Source: Patiria miniata (Eukaryota > Echinodermata > Asteroidea > Valvatida > Asterinidae). Taken from it: a DNA stretch of 64,000 nt. The notes under the pieces were generated by a model. It was not told the DNA's origin, made no database searches, and was given only the letters and a program-made list of their open reading frames with translations. The stretch is from contig NW_024037056.1 of NCBI RefSeq assembly GCF_015706575.1, forward strand, positions 10,429,176 to 10,493,175. Reading direction: 5' to 3'. A program made the translations under genes and the position numbers. This document shows, piece after piece, positions 38,101-40,359 of the stretch; position 1 is the first letter of the stretch, and each line of letters starts with the position of its first letter.

Positions 38101-39638
38101 CGAATGTGCCGCCATCAGTCGATCATCTTTTCTTTCTAATTCACGGCTCTGGACGAGTGTTTTGAAAAAAGGGAAGTAAAGTCTGATATTTCCTGCAGGA
38201 TCGACCAAACACGTGAATGCATTTTTGCCCAATCGAATGATAGCACACATCTAGTCTGAAAATTTAGGATTCTCCATACTGTGTATAGAGTCCCAAAACT
38301 TAAGGTACTGAAAACATGCAATACAAGAAAATCGACTGACACCTGAAACAACCAGTCCAACAACTCTTCAGTACTGCATCAATCTACTGTCAGCTGACTG
38401 TGCCAAAAGAAATATCGAGGATGTCGGGTACTAGCTCACTATTTCTACACATTTCTCCATGGTCAGGCACCAGACTAATGACAATGAATGAAGAAGTCAG
38501 TCTTGACAAACCGTTGGACCATGGATGGACATGTACAAGTCTAGTCTTTAACCTCATTTTGAAATCACTTGACTTCCCTCTCATGTGCGAAATATTGAAG
38601 AAAGTCTTCTTTAGAAATTGAATTAGAGTCTTCAAACTACATTGTAAGTTGGTGAATTATTTGGTGACCTTTATTTTGCCCAATGAAAGTTTTGGAGAAA
38701 TTTGCTGGCTAAAGATTAAGTAAAGTTGGCATCTTATTTTGAATCATTTTGAGCACTTAACGCTTAAAGAGAATATACATCATTTGCTTTTGCTGTAATT
38801 TTCAGAAATGGATGGAATTGGGGGTTGGAAATATATAGCAAATATAGTAACACTGACTTTTTTGAGGTTTTGGGTTCAAAAATGCTATAAAAACCAAGAA
38901 AAACAATCATTTTCCTGTAGGCTGGTTCCCTGACTCCATATAAGAAGAAACAGAGCAGTTTACATACATTGGGGAATTGTAAGGTCAGGGAACCAGTCTA
39001 GCAGGCTCGTACCCGTTCATAGGTTTGTAATCGATTGCAAACAAGTGTGATGGTCAATTGGGGCCAGTATTTGAAAAAAAAAAAGTTTTTTTCCAACGCT
39101 GATCGGCCGATCAGCGTTGGAAATTGATACAAAAATACCACTTTTCTTGAAAATGAAAGTATACCAAGTGCCATGATTTTACAGGATGCTTTACACTGTC
39201 ATTCACTAACAGTCCAGCAAGGTATTTCAAAATGATTTGGTAGTTTTATTTTTTGATGTTTGCAAATGTTGTATTTTCCCTTTAAGGTCCCAGTCTGGCA
39301 AACATCCATCGATCATAACCAACACAGGTACATGGATATGGTGCTTATATTTTGCCGTCAAATTTTCTCCGACGTAAAAGTTTACCTGTTTGTGATAGTA
39401 GCGTCACCAAAAGCGTGACTTGTATAAACAGCTGACGGTGAAGGTTGAGGGCGCTCTTGATCAAACGCCCTGGATGCCATTGTGTGTGGCTTTGCGGATG
39501 CCGCAATGTCCGTGTAGGGCTGAGAATATCCGAGTTTCTCTCGTGACGGGGGTTTCGGCTGAGAATTGTTCTGGACTCCATGCAACGAGGGCAAGTTGTT
39601 ATATCTCTAGTGTGTTGTACTAATTCTGGTGGATCCAT
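1754..39638 (-). CDS. KIAA0319L: KIAA0319L/KIAA0319 homologue, gene-level entry (16 exons in window, 3' end off left edge)
   Basis: Joined exons, 5' to 3' on the minus strand: 39638-39386, 32429-32157, 25962-25819, 21796-21440, 17028-16708, 15034-14843, 14290-14088, 12909-12729, 11074-10942, 9473-9409, 9012-8859, 7790-7667, 6212-6080, 4424-4276, 3099-2948, 1892-1754. All junctions agree in phase except one exon that is one base short (9012-8859), giving about 991 codons. Seen: a signal-anchor, a MANSC-type cysteine module, two 6-Cys EGF-like modules, an acidic Pro/Thr linker and five PKD domains that follow the vertebrate KIAA0319L protein almost residue block by block (for example ADAGPDKELSLP, DDKGIVSYEW, SPAAG). 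In vertebrates the family is a type I membrane glycoprotein of the Golgi, endosome and cell surface, linked to neuronal migration and used by adeno-associated virus as a receptor. The membrane span and tail lie outside the window. Function here is inferred from homology. Confidence 0.93.
2262..2683 (+). repeat. two direct repeat units of about 145-155 bp
   Basis: 2262-2418 and 2542-2683 share GTCCCTCTT.TGTTTGTA, AGGAAGACCTCC, ATATGTTTTGTACA and CCTCTATTGTTC blocks, offset about 280 bp. The spacer includes poly-C tracts at 2467-2480 and 2528-2540. Intronic. Confidence 0.65.
2948..3099 (-). CDS. KIAA0319L: KIAA0319L exon 15: PKD domain 5, first part
   Basis: Residues about 895-945; 152 bp, phases 1-0, acceptor TTTATCGCAG|AGT, donor GCTGGG|GTATGT. 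Reads FNNPPVAHAGPDITINLPNN, VELDGSQSTDDKGIVSYEW and KRDAKSPAAG. Vertebrate: AELDGSKSSDDKGIVSYLW, SPAAG. The SPAAG block ends the exon in both. Confidence 0.96.
3206..3937. mobile_element. fold-back MITE, about 730 bp
   Basis: Left arm (AATCTCACAAAATGCTAAGA, then GTCTTAACTTGCAACTCGTC) is answered on the right by AGTTGCAAGATAAGACAAGT and TTTCGTGAATCGGCCCC. The middle is AT-rich, with no transposase frame. The arms are diverged, suggesting an old copy. It sits in the intron between exons 15 and 14 of the KIAA0319L homologue. Confidence 0.65.
4276..4424 (-). CDS. KIAA0319L: KIAA0319L exon 14: PKD domain 4, second part
   Basis: Residues about 845-894; 149 bp, phases 2-1, acceptor TTCTTATTCAG|TGG, donor AAAG|GTAGAT. 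Reads GPNDPEIKDANKATAVVSGL then VAGRYVFQLTVGDIHEATDT, matching vertebrate GPDGVQLENANSSVATVTGL and VGTYVFTLTVKD. Confidence 0.95.
4530..5045. mobile_element. fold-back element, about 510 bp
   Basis: GCTTATGGTTGCAGACCAGT at about 4540 is complementary to ACTGGTCTGCAACCTTATGC at about 5000, and further matched blocks lie inside. Short open frames in both orientations are by-products of the symmetry. Confidence 0.55.
5330..5990. repeat. AT-rich region with recurring ACGTGGCGCAC motif
   Basis: CTAACGTGGCGCACTT at about 5359, AACGTGGCGCACTT at about 5595 and its complement GTGCGCCACGTT at 5943 enclose AT-rich sequence. The inverted 5595/5943 pair suggests a diverged fold-back element. No gene seen. 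Confidence 0.4.
6080..6212 (-). CDS. KIAA0319L: KIAA0319L exon 13: PKD domain 4, first part
   Basis: Residues about 801-844; 133 bp, phases 1-2, acceptor TTTCCCACCAAG|AAA, donor GTCAG|GTGAGG. Reads NNVAPTADAGPDKELSLPDD, STTLDGTKSTDD and TSYHWQIV. Vertebrate KIAA0319L has NNKPPQADAGPDKELTLP and STTLDGSKSSDD here. This is the best-conserved block in the window and the strongest anchor for naming the gene. Confidence 0.96.
6365..6433 (-). repeat. tRNA-like sequence (SINE head or tRNA pseudogene)
   Basis: Minus strand begins GACTGGATACCTCAGTTGGT and ends TAGGTTCAAATTCTGCACC AGTC. The ends pair (GACTGG/CCAGTC), and A- and B-box-like sequences are present. The anticodon stem is imperfect (mismatch at its base, two wobble pairs), so it is probably a pseudogene or SINE part. 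A tRNAscan-type covariance score would decide. Confidence 0.5.
6470..6830 (+). mobile_element. SINE-like repeat, copy 1
   Basis: tRNA-like head (GTACATGGGTTCAAACCCTG), body with TTGAGCAAGGCACTTTACCA and CCCCGGTGTTTCTGGCAGTG, and tail with CAGCGCCTTGAGTACCTAAT. The same sequence recurs reversed at 33680-34015. Confidence 0.7.
6967..7638. mobile_element. CAGGG-ended fold-back MITE, 672 bp
   Basis: Ends CAGGGCGAGTCAAAAAAAG and CTTTTTTTGACTCGCCCTG. The arms pair for roughly 200 bp each (TGTAGCACCAAAAATAATAA against TTATTATTTTTGGTGCTACA). No reading frame. Right flank TA, left CA, fitting a degraded TA target as in Tc1/mariner MITEs. It lies 29 bp from exon 12. Confidence 0.8.
7667..7790 (-). CDS. 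KIAA0319L: KIAA0319L exon 12: PKD domain 3, second part
   Basis: Residues about 760-800; 124 bp, phases 0-1, acceptor TTATTTTCAG|GGT, donor CCAG|GTATTC. Reads SSSPVFHLNNLEEGTYIFRL then TVTDSKGRKDSDEATVIVKP, aligning with the vertebrate LQLSAMQEGDYTYQLTVTD segment. It lies 29 bp past the end of a 672-bp fold-back transposon in the downstream intron. Confidence 0.94.
7851..8278. mobile_element. TTAACCCTAA-ended MITE, copy 1
   Basis: Ends TTAACCCTAACTCCC and GCAGTTAGGGTTAA. The inside has several GCCTCAATCCTGCAAAATCC-type subrepeats in both orientations. Other long copies are at 15735-16415, 26036-26457, 44674-45085 and 45665-46080. Confidence 0.8.
8570..8620 (+). repeat. 23-bp tandem duplication
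   Basis: GTTGCCGGTGGTTGACTACG and GTTGCTGGTGGTTGACTACG stand head to tail. Further GTTGACTA-like motifs in both orientations extend to 8800, giving a hairpin-prone stretch just downstream of exon 11. Confidence 0.6.
8859..9012 (-). CDS. KIAA0319L: KIAA0319L exon 11: PKD domain 3, first part, one base short
   Basis: Residues about 708-759; acceptor ATTTGCAG|AAA, donor GTCG|GTAAGT. The first part reads EIDNPPVAKAGKDVIIKLPV and YGNGSFDDHP in frame. After DDHP the homologous continuation (VYEWSKDSGPVADMS, cf. vertebrate SYEWSLSPSS) lies in another frame. The exon is 154 bp, but the neighbouring exon phases (1 and 0) require 155. A single missing base near 8905-8915, where a GGG run occurs, explains both. 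As given, the frame runs to WLICR and meets the next exon out of phase. The flanking domains are intact, so an assembly or sequencing error is likelier than a dead gene. Confidence 0.9.
9095..9320 (+). mobile_element. half copy of the AAGCCCAATTCATAAGCTTTC fold-back family
   Basis: Matches one arm of the complete elements at 18341-18849 and 44048-44532 (AAGCTTTCTTTTTGTACAAG, CACAACCACCGTTTTAAAGT, CACACATCCCTATGTGATTT). Only one arm is present and the CAGGGTG ends are missing. Confidence 0.65.
9409..9473 (-). CDS. KIAA0319L: KIAA0319L exon 10: end of PKD domain 2
   Basis: Residues about 686-707; only 65 bp, phases 2-1, acceptor GTTTGTTTCAG|ATT, donor GAAG|GTTGGT. Reads LTVTDSDGITDSALANVTV, matching vertebrate LTVVDSDGATNSTTANLTV. 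A GTAGAT donor four bases further on is possible but would break phase. It is too short to stand out as an open reading frame and is recognised by homology and phase. Confidence 0.92.
9560..10290. mobile_element. fold-back element, about 730 bp
   Basis: GTTTGCGGTAACACAATG with AATAACTACTG on the left answers CAGTAGTTATTACCACATGG and TGTTACCGCAGACC on the right. The inside repeats GTTCTGATAAGAACAGTCCTG in both orientations. Intronic, between exons 10 and 9. Confidence 0.6.
10300..10920. other. intronic stretch with no feature seen
   Basis: Both strands hold short open frames (10503-10889 plus, 10604-10849 minus), but neither has splice support or recognisable sequence. It is probably intron or an unidentified repeat. 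Confidence 0.4.
10942..11074 (-). CDS. KIAA0319L: KIAA0319L exon 9: PKD domain 2, middle
   Basis: Residues about 642-685; 133 bp, phases 1-2, acceptor GACTTTTCAG|ATA, donor ATCAG|GTAAAA. Reads STDDDDIVSYHWQEIEGPVR then TLQLTDLVPGPYVI. This aligns with vertebrate STDDDKIVQYHWEELKGPLR and LVPGNY. Tyr-His-Trp is the PKD core. Confidence 0.95.
11225..12712 (+). repeat. tandem satellite, 112-115 bp unit, 565-bp higher-order repeat
   Basis: The anchor GCTAAGCAAATATTTTC recurs at 11441, 11553, 11667, 11779, 11894, 12006, 12118, 12232, 12344, 12459, 12571 and 12683. Spacings are 112, 114, 112, 115, 112 and then the same series again, so five-unit blocks of exactly 565 bp repeat. Units also share CAGCCAGGAACCAGTCAC and GTGTGACATTTTGGCTGGTA. 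Related single sequences occur in dispersed fold-backs at 19110-19340, 32540-32800 and 36010-36235. The long minus-strand open frames at 11480-11740 and 12045-12305 are satellite by-products. It fills the intron between exons 9 and 8. Confidence 0.95.
12729..12909 (-). CDS. KIAA0319L: KIAA0319L exon 8: end of PKD1 and start of PKD2
   Basis: Residues about 582-641; 181 bp, phases 0-1, acceptor TTTTTTTCCAG|TTA, donor TCAG|GTATGT. Reads SAGVYKFKIEVWGEGSYGSA then VNVTVLAPP (end of PKD1), then NQPPKAVINPPSQEIILPN and TYLDGSG (start of PKD2). The donor falls only about 20 bp from the edge of the 11.2-12.7 kb tandem satellite, so that array abuts the exon. Confidence 0.95.
13713..14009 (-). mobile_element. 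inverted-repeat element carrying a tRNA-like domain
   Basis: Ends ATCAATATTAGG...CCTAATATTGAT, with TTTTGCCCTTCAATGACGAA answered by TACGTCAGTGAAGGGCAAAA; the arms run about 55 bp. Between them, at 13802-13870, the minus strand reads as a tRNA-Ser-like sequence (GGTCGAGTGATAAGATG, CTAGAAA loop, GGTTCGAGTCCCACC). A related, rearranged copy is at 912-1182. Confidence 0.75.
14088..14290 (-). CDS. KIAA0319L: KIAA0319L exon 7: PKD domain 1, first part
   Basis: Residues about 514-581; 203 bp, phases 1-0, acceptor TTTATGCAG|TTA, donor GAAGAG|GTAATA. Reads VSAGEDRTLQLPDQ, ENPPKGQGYTYDWEV and EHAKQLRLEE. These match in order the first PKD domain of vertebrate KIAA0319L (VSAGE..., PPKGETYTYDW..., LKLS). 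The YDW is the usual PKD Tyr-x-Trp core position. It continues in the next exon. PKD domains are Ig-like beta-sandwiches that mediate adhesion and receptor contacts. Confidence 0.95.
14360..14525 (-). repeat. dispersed repeat, partner at 62860-63150
   Basis: GTTCATGGTCTGTT, CTAGTCACAGTGCTTGCTTG and GGTGACTAGCCTTTGTTA here match the reverse complement of sequence at 62940-63030. Family unknown. Confidence 0.6.
14556..14724. mobile_element. GGTGT-ended MITE, copy 1
   Basis: Left GGTGTAGCATGAAT, right ATTTTCATGTGACACC. The inside has ATATGGACTCATTGGTGGTA and GCGCATGCTCATGCATAG. About 170 bp. Copies at 31717-31901 (nested in a SINE) and 58727-58835 (partial). Confidence 0.7.
14843..15034 (-). 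CDS. KIAA0319L: KIAA0319L exon 6: Thr/Ser/acidic linker
   Basis: Residues about 450-513; 192 bp, phases 1-1, acceptor TTTCATCGCAG|GAG, donor TCAG|GTGAGA. The peptide, DLTETENDTKTNPEGDDSM onward to QTPSLPTPSG, is low-complexity and cysteine-free, and continues the stalk between the EGF-like modules and PKD1. It is seen only on the minus strand. The overlapping plus-strand open frame (14714-15043) is a shadow. Confidence 0.82.
15080..15720. other. AT-rich intron, no feature seen
   Basis: Poly-T tracts and unique-looking AT-rich sequence upstream of exon 6. No exon, repeat family or RNA gene recognised. Confidence 0.5.
15735..16415. mobile_element. TTAACCCTAA-ended MITE, copy 2, split by a SINE
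   Basis: Left TTAACCCCGCAACCTCAATC, right GGGAAGGTTAGGGTTA. Interrupted at 16013-16299 by a retroposon. Without the insert it matches the other copies in length and order. Confidence 0.8.
16013..16299 (-). mobile_element. tRNA-derived SINE with 12-bp target duplication
   Basis: Flanked by CCTTGACACAGT on both sides (16001-16012 and 16300-16311). Minus strand starts with a tRNA-like head (GTGGCATAGCGGTTAGGGTT ... GGGGTTCAAATCCAGCC), then a body with CTCCACCCAGGAGTATAAAA and CCATCCAGGGGGAATAGAAA, and ends in TTACTACTT. The target duplication fixes both borders exactly and shows it is younger than the MITE around it. Family copy at 31579-32036. Confidence 0.9.
16708..17028 (-). CDS. KIAA0319L: KIAA0319L exon 5: Pro/Thr/Glu-rich linker
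   Basis: Residues about 343-449; 321 bp, phases 1-1, acceptor TTTCCTCCCAG|GGG, donor AAAG|GTATTT. The peptide has no cysteine and is rich in Pro, Thr, Glu and Gly (HPDSPPDKPLPTGGSENAPA, NETEGDDGGGGAKEAEVGG). It looks like a flexible, probably O-glycosylated stalk. Vertebrate KIAA0319L has a Ser/Thr/Pro-rich stretch in the same place before PKD1, but sequence is not conserved. Plus-strand reading frames here are shadows. Confidence 0.82.
17416..17915. mobile_element. CAGGGTGGTCC fold-back MITE, about 500 bp
   Basis: Ends CAGGGTGGTCCGATAAAAAG and GGGGGGACCACCTTG. The arms share TTTCTCAAAATTGGGGAGAC / TCTCTCCAATTTTGAGAAAT and GGCCGTTTACAGAAAAATTG / CATTTTTCTGTAAACAGCTG. Divergence between arms is moderate. 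No reading frame. Confidence 0.8.
18341..18849. mobile_element. CAGGGTGAGTAAAAA fold-back MITE, copy 1
   Basis: Ends CAGGGTGAGTAAAAAATAAA and TTTTTTTTACCAACCTG. Arms share AAGTTCTGCATGTAGCACTT / GTGCTACGTATGCAGAACTT. Centre: TCACATAGGGATGTGTGTGA. Full copy at 44048-44532, half copy at 9095-9320. Confidence 0.8.
19105..19345. repeat. diverged GCTTAGCA-family repeat
   Basis: Contains AGCAAATATTTTGTTCA, GTGCCAGTCACCAGCAATAT and GGTAACCTGTTTTTGTTAAG, the same blocks as the 11.2-12.7 kb satellite unit, but dispersed and diverged. Confidence 0.6.
19775..20350. mobile_element. inverted-repeat element with ACTGACTGAC start, copy 1
   Basis: Shares with 60560-61136 a 550-bp sequence: CAGTGCGCCACCAAGAGTTT, GAGAGTTCATTTTTCCC, CATTGTGGGAGATGGTC and AACAAATTAGCTCAA. 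Near the right end a complementary stretch (GGACTCTCCGTGGCAAACTC) shows it is a partial fold-back. No coding sequence recognised. Confidence 0.75.
21440..21796 (-). CDS. KIAA0319L: KIAA0319L exon 4: acidic linker plus EGF-like module 2
   Basis: Residues about 224-342; 357 bp, phases 1-1. The first two thirds are Gly/Asp/Asn/Pro-rich and probably disordered (PWDTGNPGIDDSDKHGD, DISDGGPDAPNNDAGES). The last third holds six cysteines, C-x5-C-x5-C-x10-C-x1-C-x12-C (FCESDKVCEPYGYC ... GICKCHNGF ... GMC), an EGF-like module. The acceptor is CCACCCATAG|AA. The donor GAAG|GTTGTT is a weak match to consensus, so the 3' boundary is the least certain of the exon set, though it gives the required phase. 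Confidence 0.86.
22845..23205. repeat. cluster of AAGTCCGACGCCTCATA motifs in both orientations
   Basis: At least a dozen copies of AAGTCCGACGCCTCATA or its complement TATGAGGCGTCGGACTT, some head to tail and some head to head, with short irregular spacers and point changes (GGTCTGACGCC, GGTGTCGGACTTATAAGGC). Unlike the MITEs around it there is no single pair of arms. Intronic. Confidence 0.85.
23250..24310. repeat. ACATGTAC-rich intron
   Basis: Runs of the self-complementary ACATGT/GTACAT units at 23265-23284, 23695-23725 and 24280-24308. No exon or transposon recognised in between. Confidence 0.6.
24310..25100. other. intron, nothing recognised
   Basis: Unique-looking AT-rich sequence with no splice-supported exon, RNA gene or repeat family that I can name. 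Confidence 0.45.
25104..25597. mobile_element. 494-bp near-perfect fold-back, copy 1
   Basis: TTAA then AGAGGTTGTGGAATGCTCGA on the left, answered by TCGAGCATTCCACAACCTCT and TTAA on the right. The arms are about 235 bp with few differences, around a 23-bp centre (CGTTTATGCTACTCTGCATC GGG). They contain GTGACGTAATAAACAGGACT. TTAA at both borders fits TTAA-targeting transposition. It lies about 220 bp from exon 3. Second copy at 29909-30403. Confidence 0.92.
25819..25962 (-). CDS. KIAA0319L: KIAA0319L exon 3: EGF-like module 1
   Basis: Residues about 176-223; 144 bp, phases 1-1, acceptor TTTTTTTAG|AT, donor AGAG|GTGAGA. Six cysteines in the order C-x8-C-x5-C-x6-C-x1-C-x12-C (start SCNPYDKWDTCPVGEHC, end NHCEDDQR), the EGF-like pattern. 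A symmetrical 1-1 exon holding exactly one module is the classic shuffled extracellular unit. As I recall human KIAA0319L, there is no EGF-like module between MANSC and the first PKD; its Cys-rich segment lies C-terminal to the PKD array. This position may therefore be a lineage-specific insertion or an ancestral state. Confidence 0.88.
26036..26457. mobile_element. TTAACCCTAA-ended MITE, copy 3
   Basis: Runs from ACCCTAACCGCCCTGAATCC to GCCTAGGGAGTTAGGGTTAA, in reverse orientation to copy 1. It immediately precedes a TTAA-flanked palindrome element. Confidence 0.8.
26467..26988. mobile_element. TTAA-flanked palindrome MITE, copy a
   Basis: TTAA AGGGAATATACATCATTTGC at left, GCAAATGTTGTATATTCCCT TTAA at right: terminal repeats of about 20 bp on TTAA targets, a piggyBac-like habit. 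The inside has CTGGTTCCCTGACT...GGTCAGGGAACCAG and a perfect 28-bp palindrome at 26796-26823 (arm CCAACGCTGATCGG). No reading frame. Confidence 0.88.
27431..28068. mobile_element. CAGGGTGGCCC MITE split by part of a TTAA element
   Basis: Ends ACAGGGTGGCCCAAAAAATA and TTTTTTGACCAGCCTGTA. Inner arms CCAATATTCAGGGACCTA / TAGGTCCCTGGATATTGG and TTTTGTTCGAAGGAAAAC / TCCTTCAAACAAAATTTCCT. Positions about 27541-27873 are the right-hand half of a TTAA palindrome element in reverse, ending GTATATTCCTTTAA, so the TTAA element is the younger of the two. Confidence 0.72.
28705..28770 (+). repeat. AAAACAAAGG tandem repeat
   Basis: Five head-to-tail copies of the 10-mer GGAAAACAAA, with slight decay at the right end. 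Confidence 0.85.
28899..28913 (+). repeat. poly-C tract
   Basis: About 15 C in a row. Similar tracts occur at 2467, 2528, 8458, 13070, 29581, 40649 and 52127 (as G). Confidence 0.9.
29099..29129 (+). repeat. (GATA)n microsatellite
   Basis: Seven uninterrupted GATA units followed by AACTTTATTAAAATCC, the usual tail of an invertebrate non-LTR or SINE-type repeat end. Confidence 0.9.
29909..30403. mobile_element. 494-bp near-perfect fold-back, copy 2
   Basis: Same arms and TTAA borders as 25104-25597. The central 23 bases are the reverse complement of those in copy 1, so the two copies lie in opposite orientation. The predicted 79-aa frames in both copies are arms read outward and not genes. 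Confidence 0.92.
30880..31570. other. intron, nothing recognised
   Basis: AT-rich, no repeat family or exon seen. Contains poly-A at 31158-31167. Confidence 0.45.
31579..32036 (+). mobile_element. tRNA-derived SINE, split by a MITE
   Basis: Same family as 16013-16299 in opposite orientation: head GGTTCGTGACTTATGATCAG and GGGGTTCAAATCCAGCTG, body CTCCACCCAGGAGTATAAAT and CCATCCAGGGGGAATAGAAA, end GACAGACTTTACTTACT. Interrupted at 31717-31901. It ends about 120 bp from the MANSC exon. Confidence 0.85.
31717..31901. mobile_element. GGTGT-ended MITE, copy 2, nested in SINE
   Basis: GGTGTCACATGAAAATCCGA at left, TCGGATATTCACGCTACACC at right. Splits the SINE between GGTACCGG and AGCACTAGCTGGGGAG, which are adjacent in the uninterrupted copy at 16150. 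The inside matches 14556-14724. Confidence 0.82.
32157..32429 (-). CDS. KIAA0319L: KIAA0319L exon 2: MANSC-type module
   Basis: Residues about 85-175. Acceptor TTCATTCACAG|GCC, donor GAAG|GTAAAA, phases 1-1, 273 bp. The peptide carries eight cysteines: ACTTGEP, GCAETCC, CDLAW, NCFHGRC, NDCIPF. The spacing, with a vicinal CC pair and C-x3-C, fits the MANSC (motif at N-terminus with seven cysteines) domain found at the N-terminus of KIAA0319 proteins, HAI-1 and LRP11. It lies in the extracellular/luminal part just after the signal-anchor. The apparent hydrophobic stretch reading into it (LLFFLFSFTG) is the translated polypyrimidine tract of the acceptor and is not part of the protein. Confidence 0.9.
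32540..32800. mobile_element. GCTTAAGCA fold-back MITE
   Basis: GCTGCTTAAGCACAAAATTT at left answers AAATTTTCTGCTTAAGCAGC at right. The middle has GGTTACCGGCCAAAACTCCA / TGGAGTTTTGGCCGGTAACC. Family relative of 36010-36235 and of the satellite unit at 11.2-12.7 kb. Confidence 0.85.
33074..33263. repeat. 190-bp inverted repeat
   Basis: CGGTTACTCACGTTAC at left and GTAACGTGAGTAACCG at right are perfect complements, 16 bp, with about 157 bp between. Probably a small MITE. Confidence 0.65.
33680..34015 (-). mobile_element. SINE-like repeat, copy 2
   Basis: Reverse of 6470-6830: ATAGCGCACGTATCTACCAA, CAAGGCGCTGGAGATATG, CCACTGCCAGAAACACCGG, TGCCTTGCTCAAGAGCACAA. Confidence 0.75.
34100..34400 (-). 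mobile_element. tRNA-derived SINE
   Basis: Minus strand head ATGGTCCAGTGGTTACGGCG and GTGGGTTCGAACCCGGCC, then GTGCCCTTGGGCAAGACAC and CTCCACCCAGGAGTATGAAT, and a tail reading TATATAAGCACAGTTATTAT. It shares the Leu-like body with the 16.0 and 31.6 kb SINE but has a different tail. Confidence 0.7.
34498..34592. repeat. short hairpin repeat
   Basis: CATTCTGCC and GATTATCTGCCACA at left answer TGTGGCAGATAATC and GGCAGAATG at right, within about 95 bp. Confidence 0.55.
35370..35720. repeat. ACATGTAC-rich tract
   Basis: Dense GTACATGTACATTGTACATG-like sequence built from self-complementary GTAC, ACATGT and TGTACA units. Open frames here are Met/Tyr/Cys/Thr-rich artefacts. Confidence 0.8.
36010..36235. 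mobile_element. GCTTAGCACAAAAA fold-back MITE
   Basis: TTTGCTTAGCACAAAAAAGT at left, AAAAATTTGCTTAGCAC reversed at right (GTGCTAAGCAAATTTTTGTG). Middle AGGTTACCAGCCAAAACTCA / GGAGTTTTGGCTGGTAACCT. Closest dispersed relative of the 565-bp satellite. Confidence 0.85.
36985..37525. mobile_element. TTAA-flanked palindrome MITE, copy c
   Basis: TTAA at both ends and the same terminal repeats as 26467-26988. Palindrome at 37333-37360 with arm CCAACGGTGGTCGG and one mismatch. Confidence 0.85.
37910..38075. repeat. short inverted repeat around a telomere-like (TTAGGG)n
   Basis: ATGTTCCAACACCCCTATGT and its complement ACATAGGGGTGTTGGAACAT flank GGTTAGGGTTAGGGTTAGGG at 37992-38011. Confidence 0.75.
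38764..39285. mobile_element. TTAA-flanked palindrome MITE, copy d
   Basis: TTAA borders. Perfect 28-bp palindrome at 39093-39120, arm CCAACGCTGATCGG, the same type as copy a. It lies only 100 bp downstream of exon 1 of the KIAA0319L homologue. Confidence 0.87.
39386..39638 (-). CDS. KIAA0319L: KIAA0319L exon 1: N-terminus with signal-anchor
   Basis: Residues 1-84 if translation starts at the ATG at 39638 (MDPPELVQH). An upstream in-frame ATG at 39686 and a downstream one at 39581 are alternatives. The exon ends with a hydrophobic stretch, HRQLFIQVTLLVTLLSQTG, then CAG|GTAAAC, leaving phase 1, which is what the MANSC exon needs (joined: SQTG-LVDAAC). Vertebrate KIAA0319L also has a cytosolic extension before its signal-anchor. 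A second frame is open through the same donor (39594-39386, phase 2) and looks more ordinary in composition, but its phase does not fit the next exon. The assignment rests on phase and hydrophobicity, not on sequence similarity. No promoter was identified upstream. Confidence 0.6.
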
Positions 39639-39947
39639 TTTAAGTTTTTTTGGGTTCCTATCGCGGGTAAGTTTCCAATGAAACAAATGGCGGGATGTTC
39701 CAAACGTTTCACTTGTATGGAATCCTGCAGGATTAAAAAAAAAAAAAAATGAAATTCACACAAATGCAAATATACAAATGTCACCTTCAATACCCCATCA
39801 TCCTACATCATTAAAGTATGAGATGCCGGGAAAAAATCACAAATACAATTAGGACAAATTCCAATCTATTTGTACAAAACGATTATTGCATTTATTCCTG
39901 AACATGCTGAAGGAGCCATCCCGGACAGAGAATGTATTATCTAGGGC

Positions 39948-40357
39948 AATCGTGTAGTGTAGGGCTCGGTTCCTATAAGGGAACAAAATCCACTTTAAAA
40001 TTATCAGACCGACCAAACTACACTGTACATGTAGTTGGCGACATTCTCAATAAACAGGTATGTCATAGATAGAGGGCAGGGTTTTGATTTTTTGAGGGAA
40101 ATTTGGGGGTAAAATGATGATGACAGCGCGGCGTCAACACGCAACCCGAAAATAAAGATGGCGAAACACCGCGCAAGGCACAAACCGCGCAGGAAAATCG
40201 TGATTTCTACCCCAAGAATCTGTTCAAAATTGCAAAACGGGTGTCATTAAAATTGAGAAAAGTCTGCTTTTGATTGTAAAGGTGATTTTTGAGCAATAAA
40301 AAACATTTCTGACTCTAATTTGATCAAAACAAAACAGGGGCCCTACACTACACGATC
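39948..40357. mobile_element. CGTGTAGTGTAGGGC MITE, 410 bp
   Basis: ATCGTGTAGTGTAGGGC at left and GCCCTACACTACACGAT at right are perfect 17-bp terminal repeats. The inside is unique. No reading frame. Confidence 0.82.
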
Positions 40358-40359
40358 AC

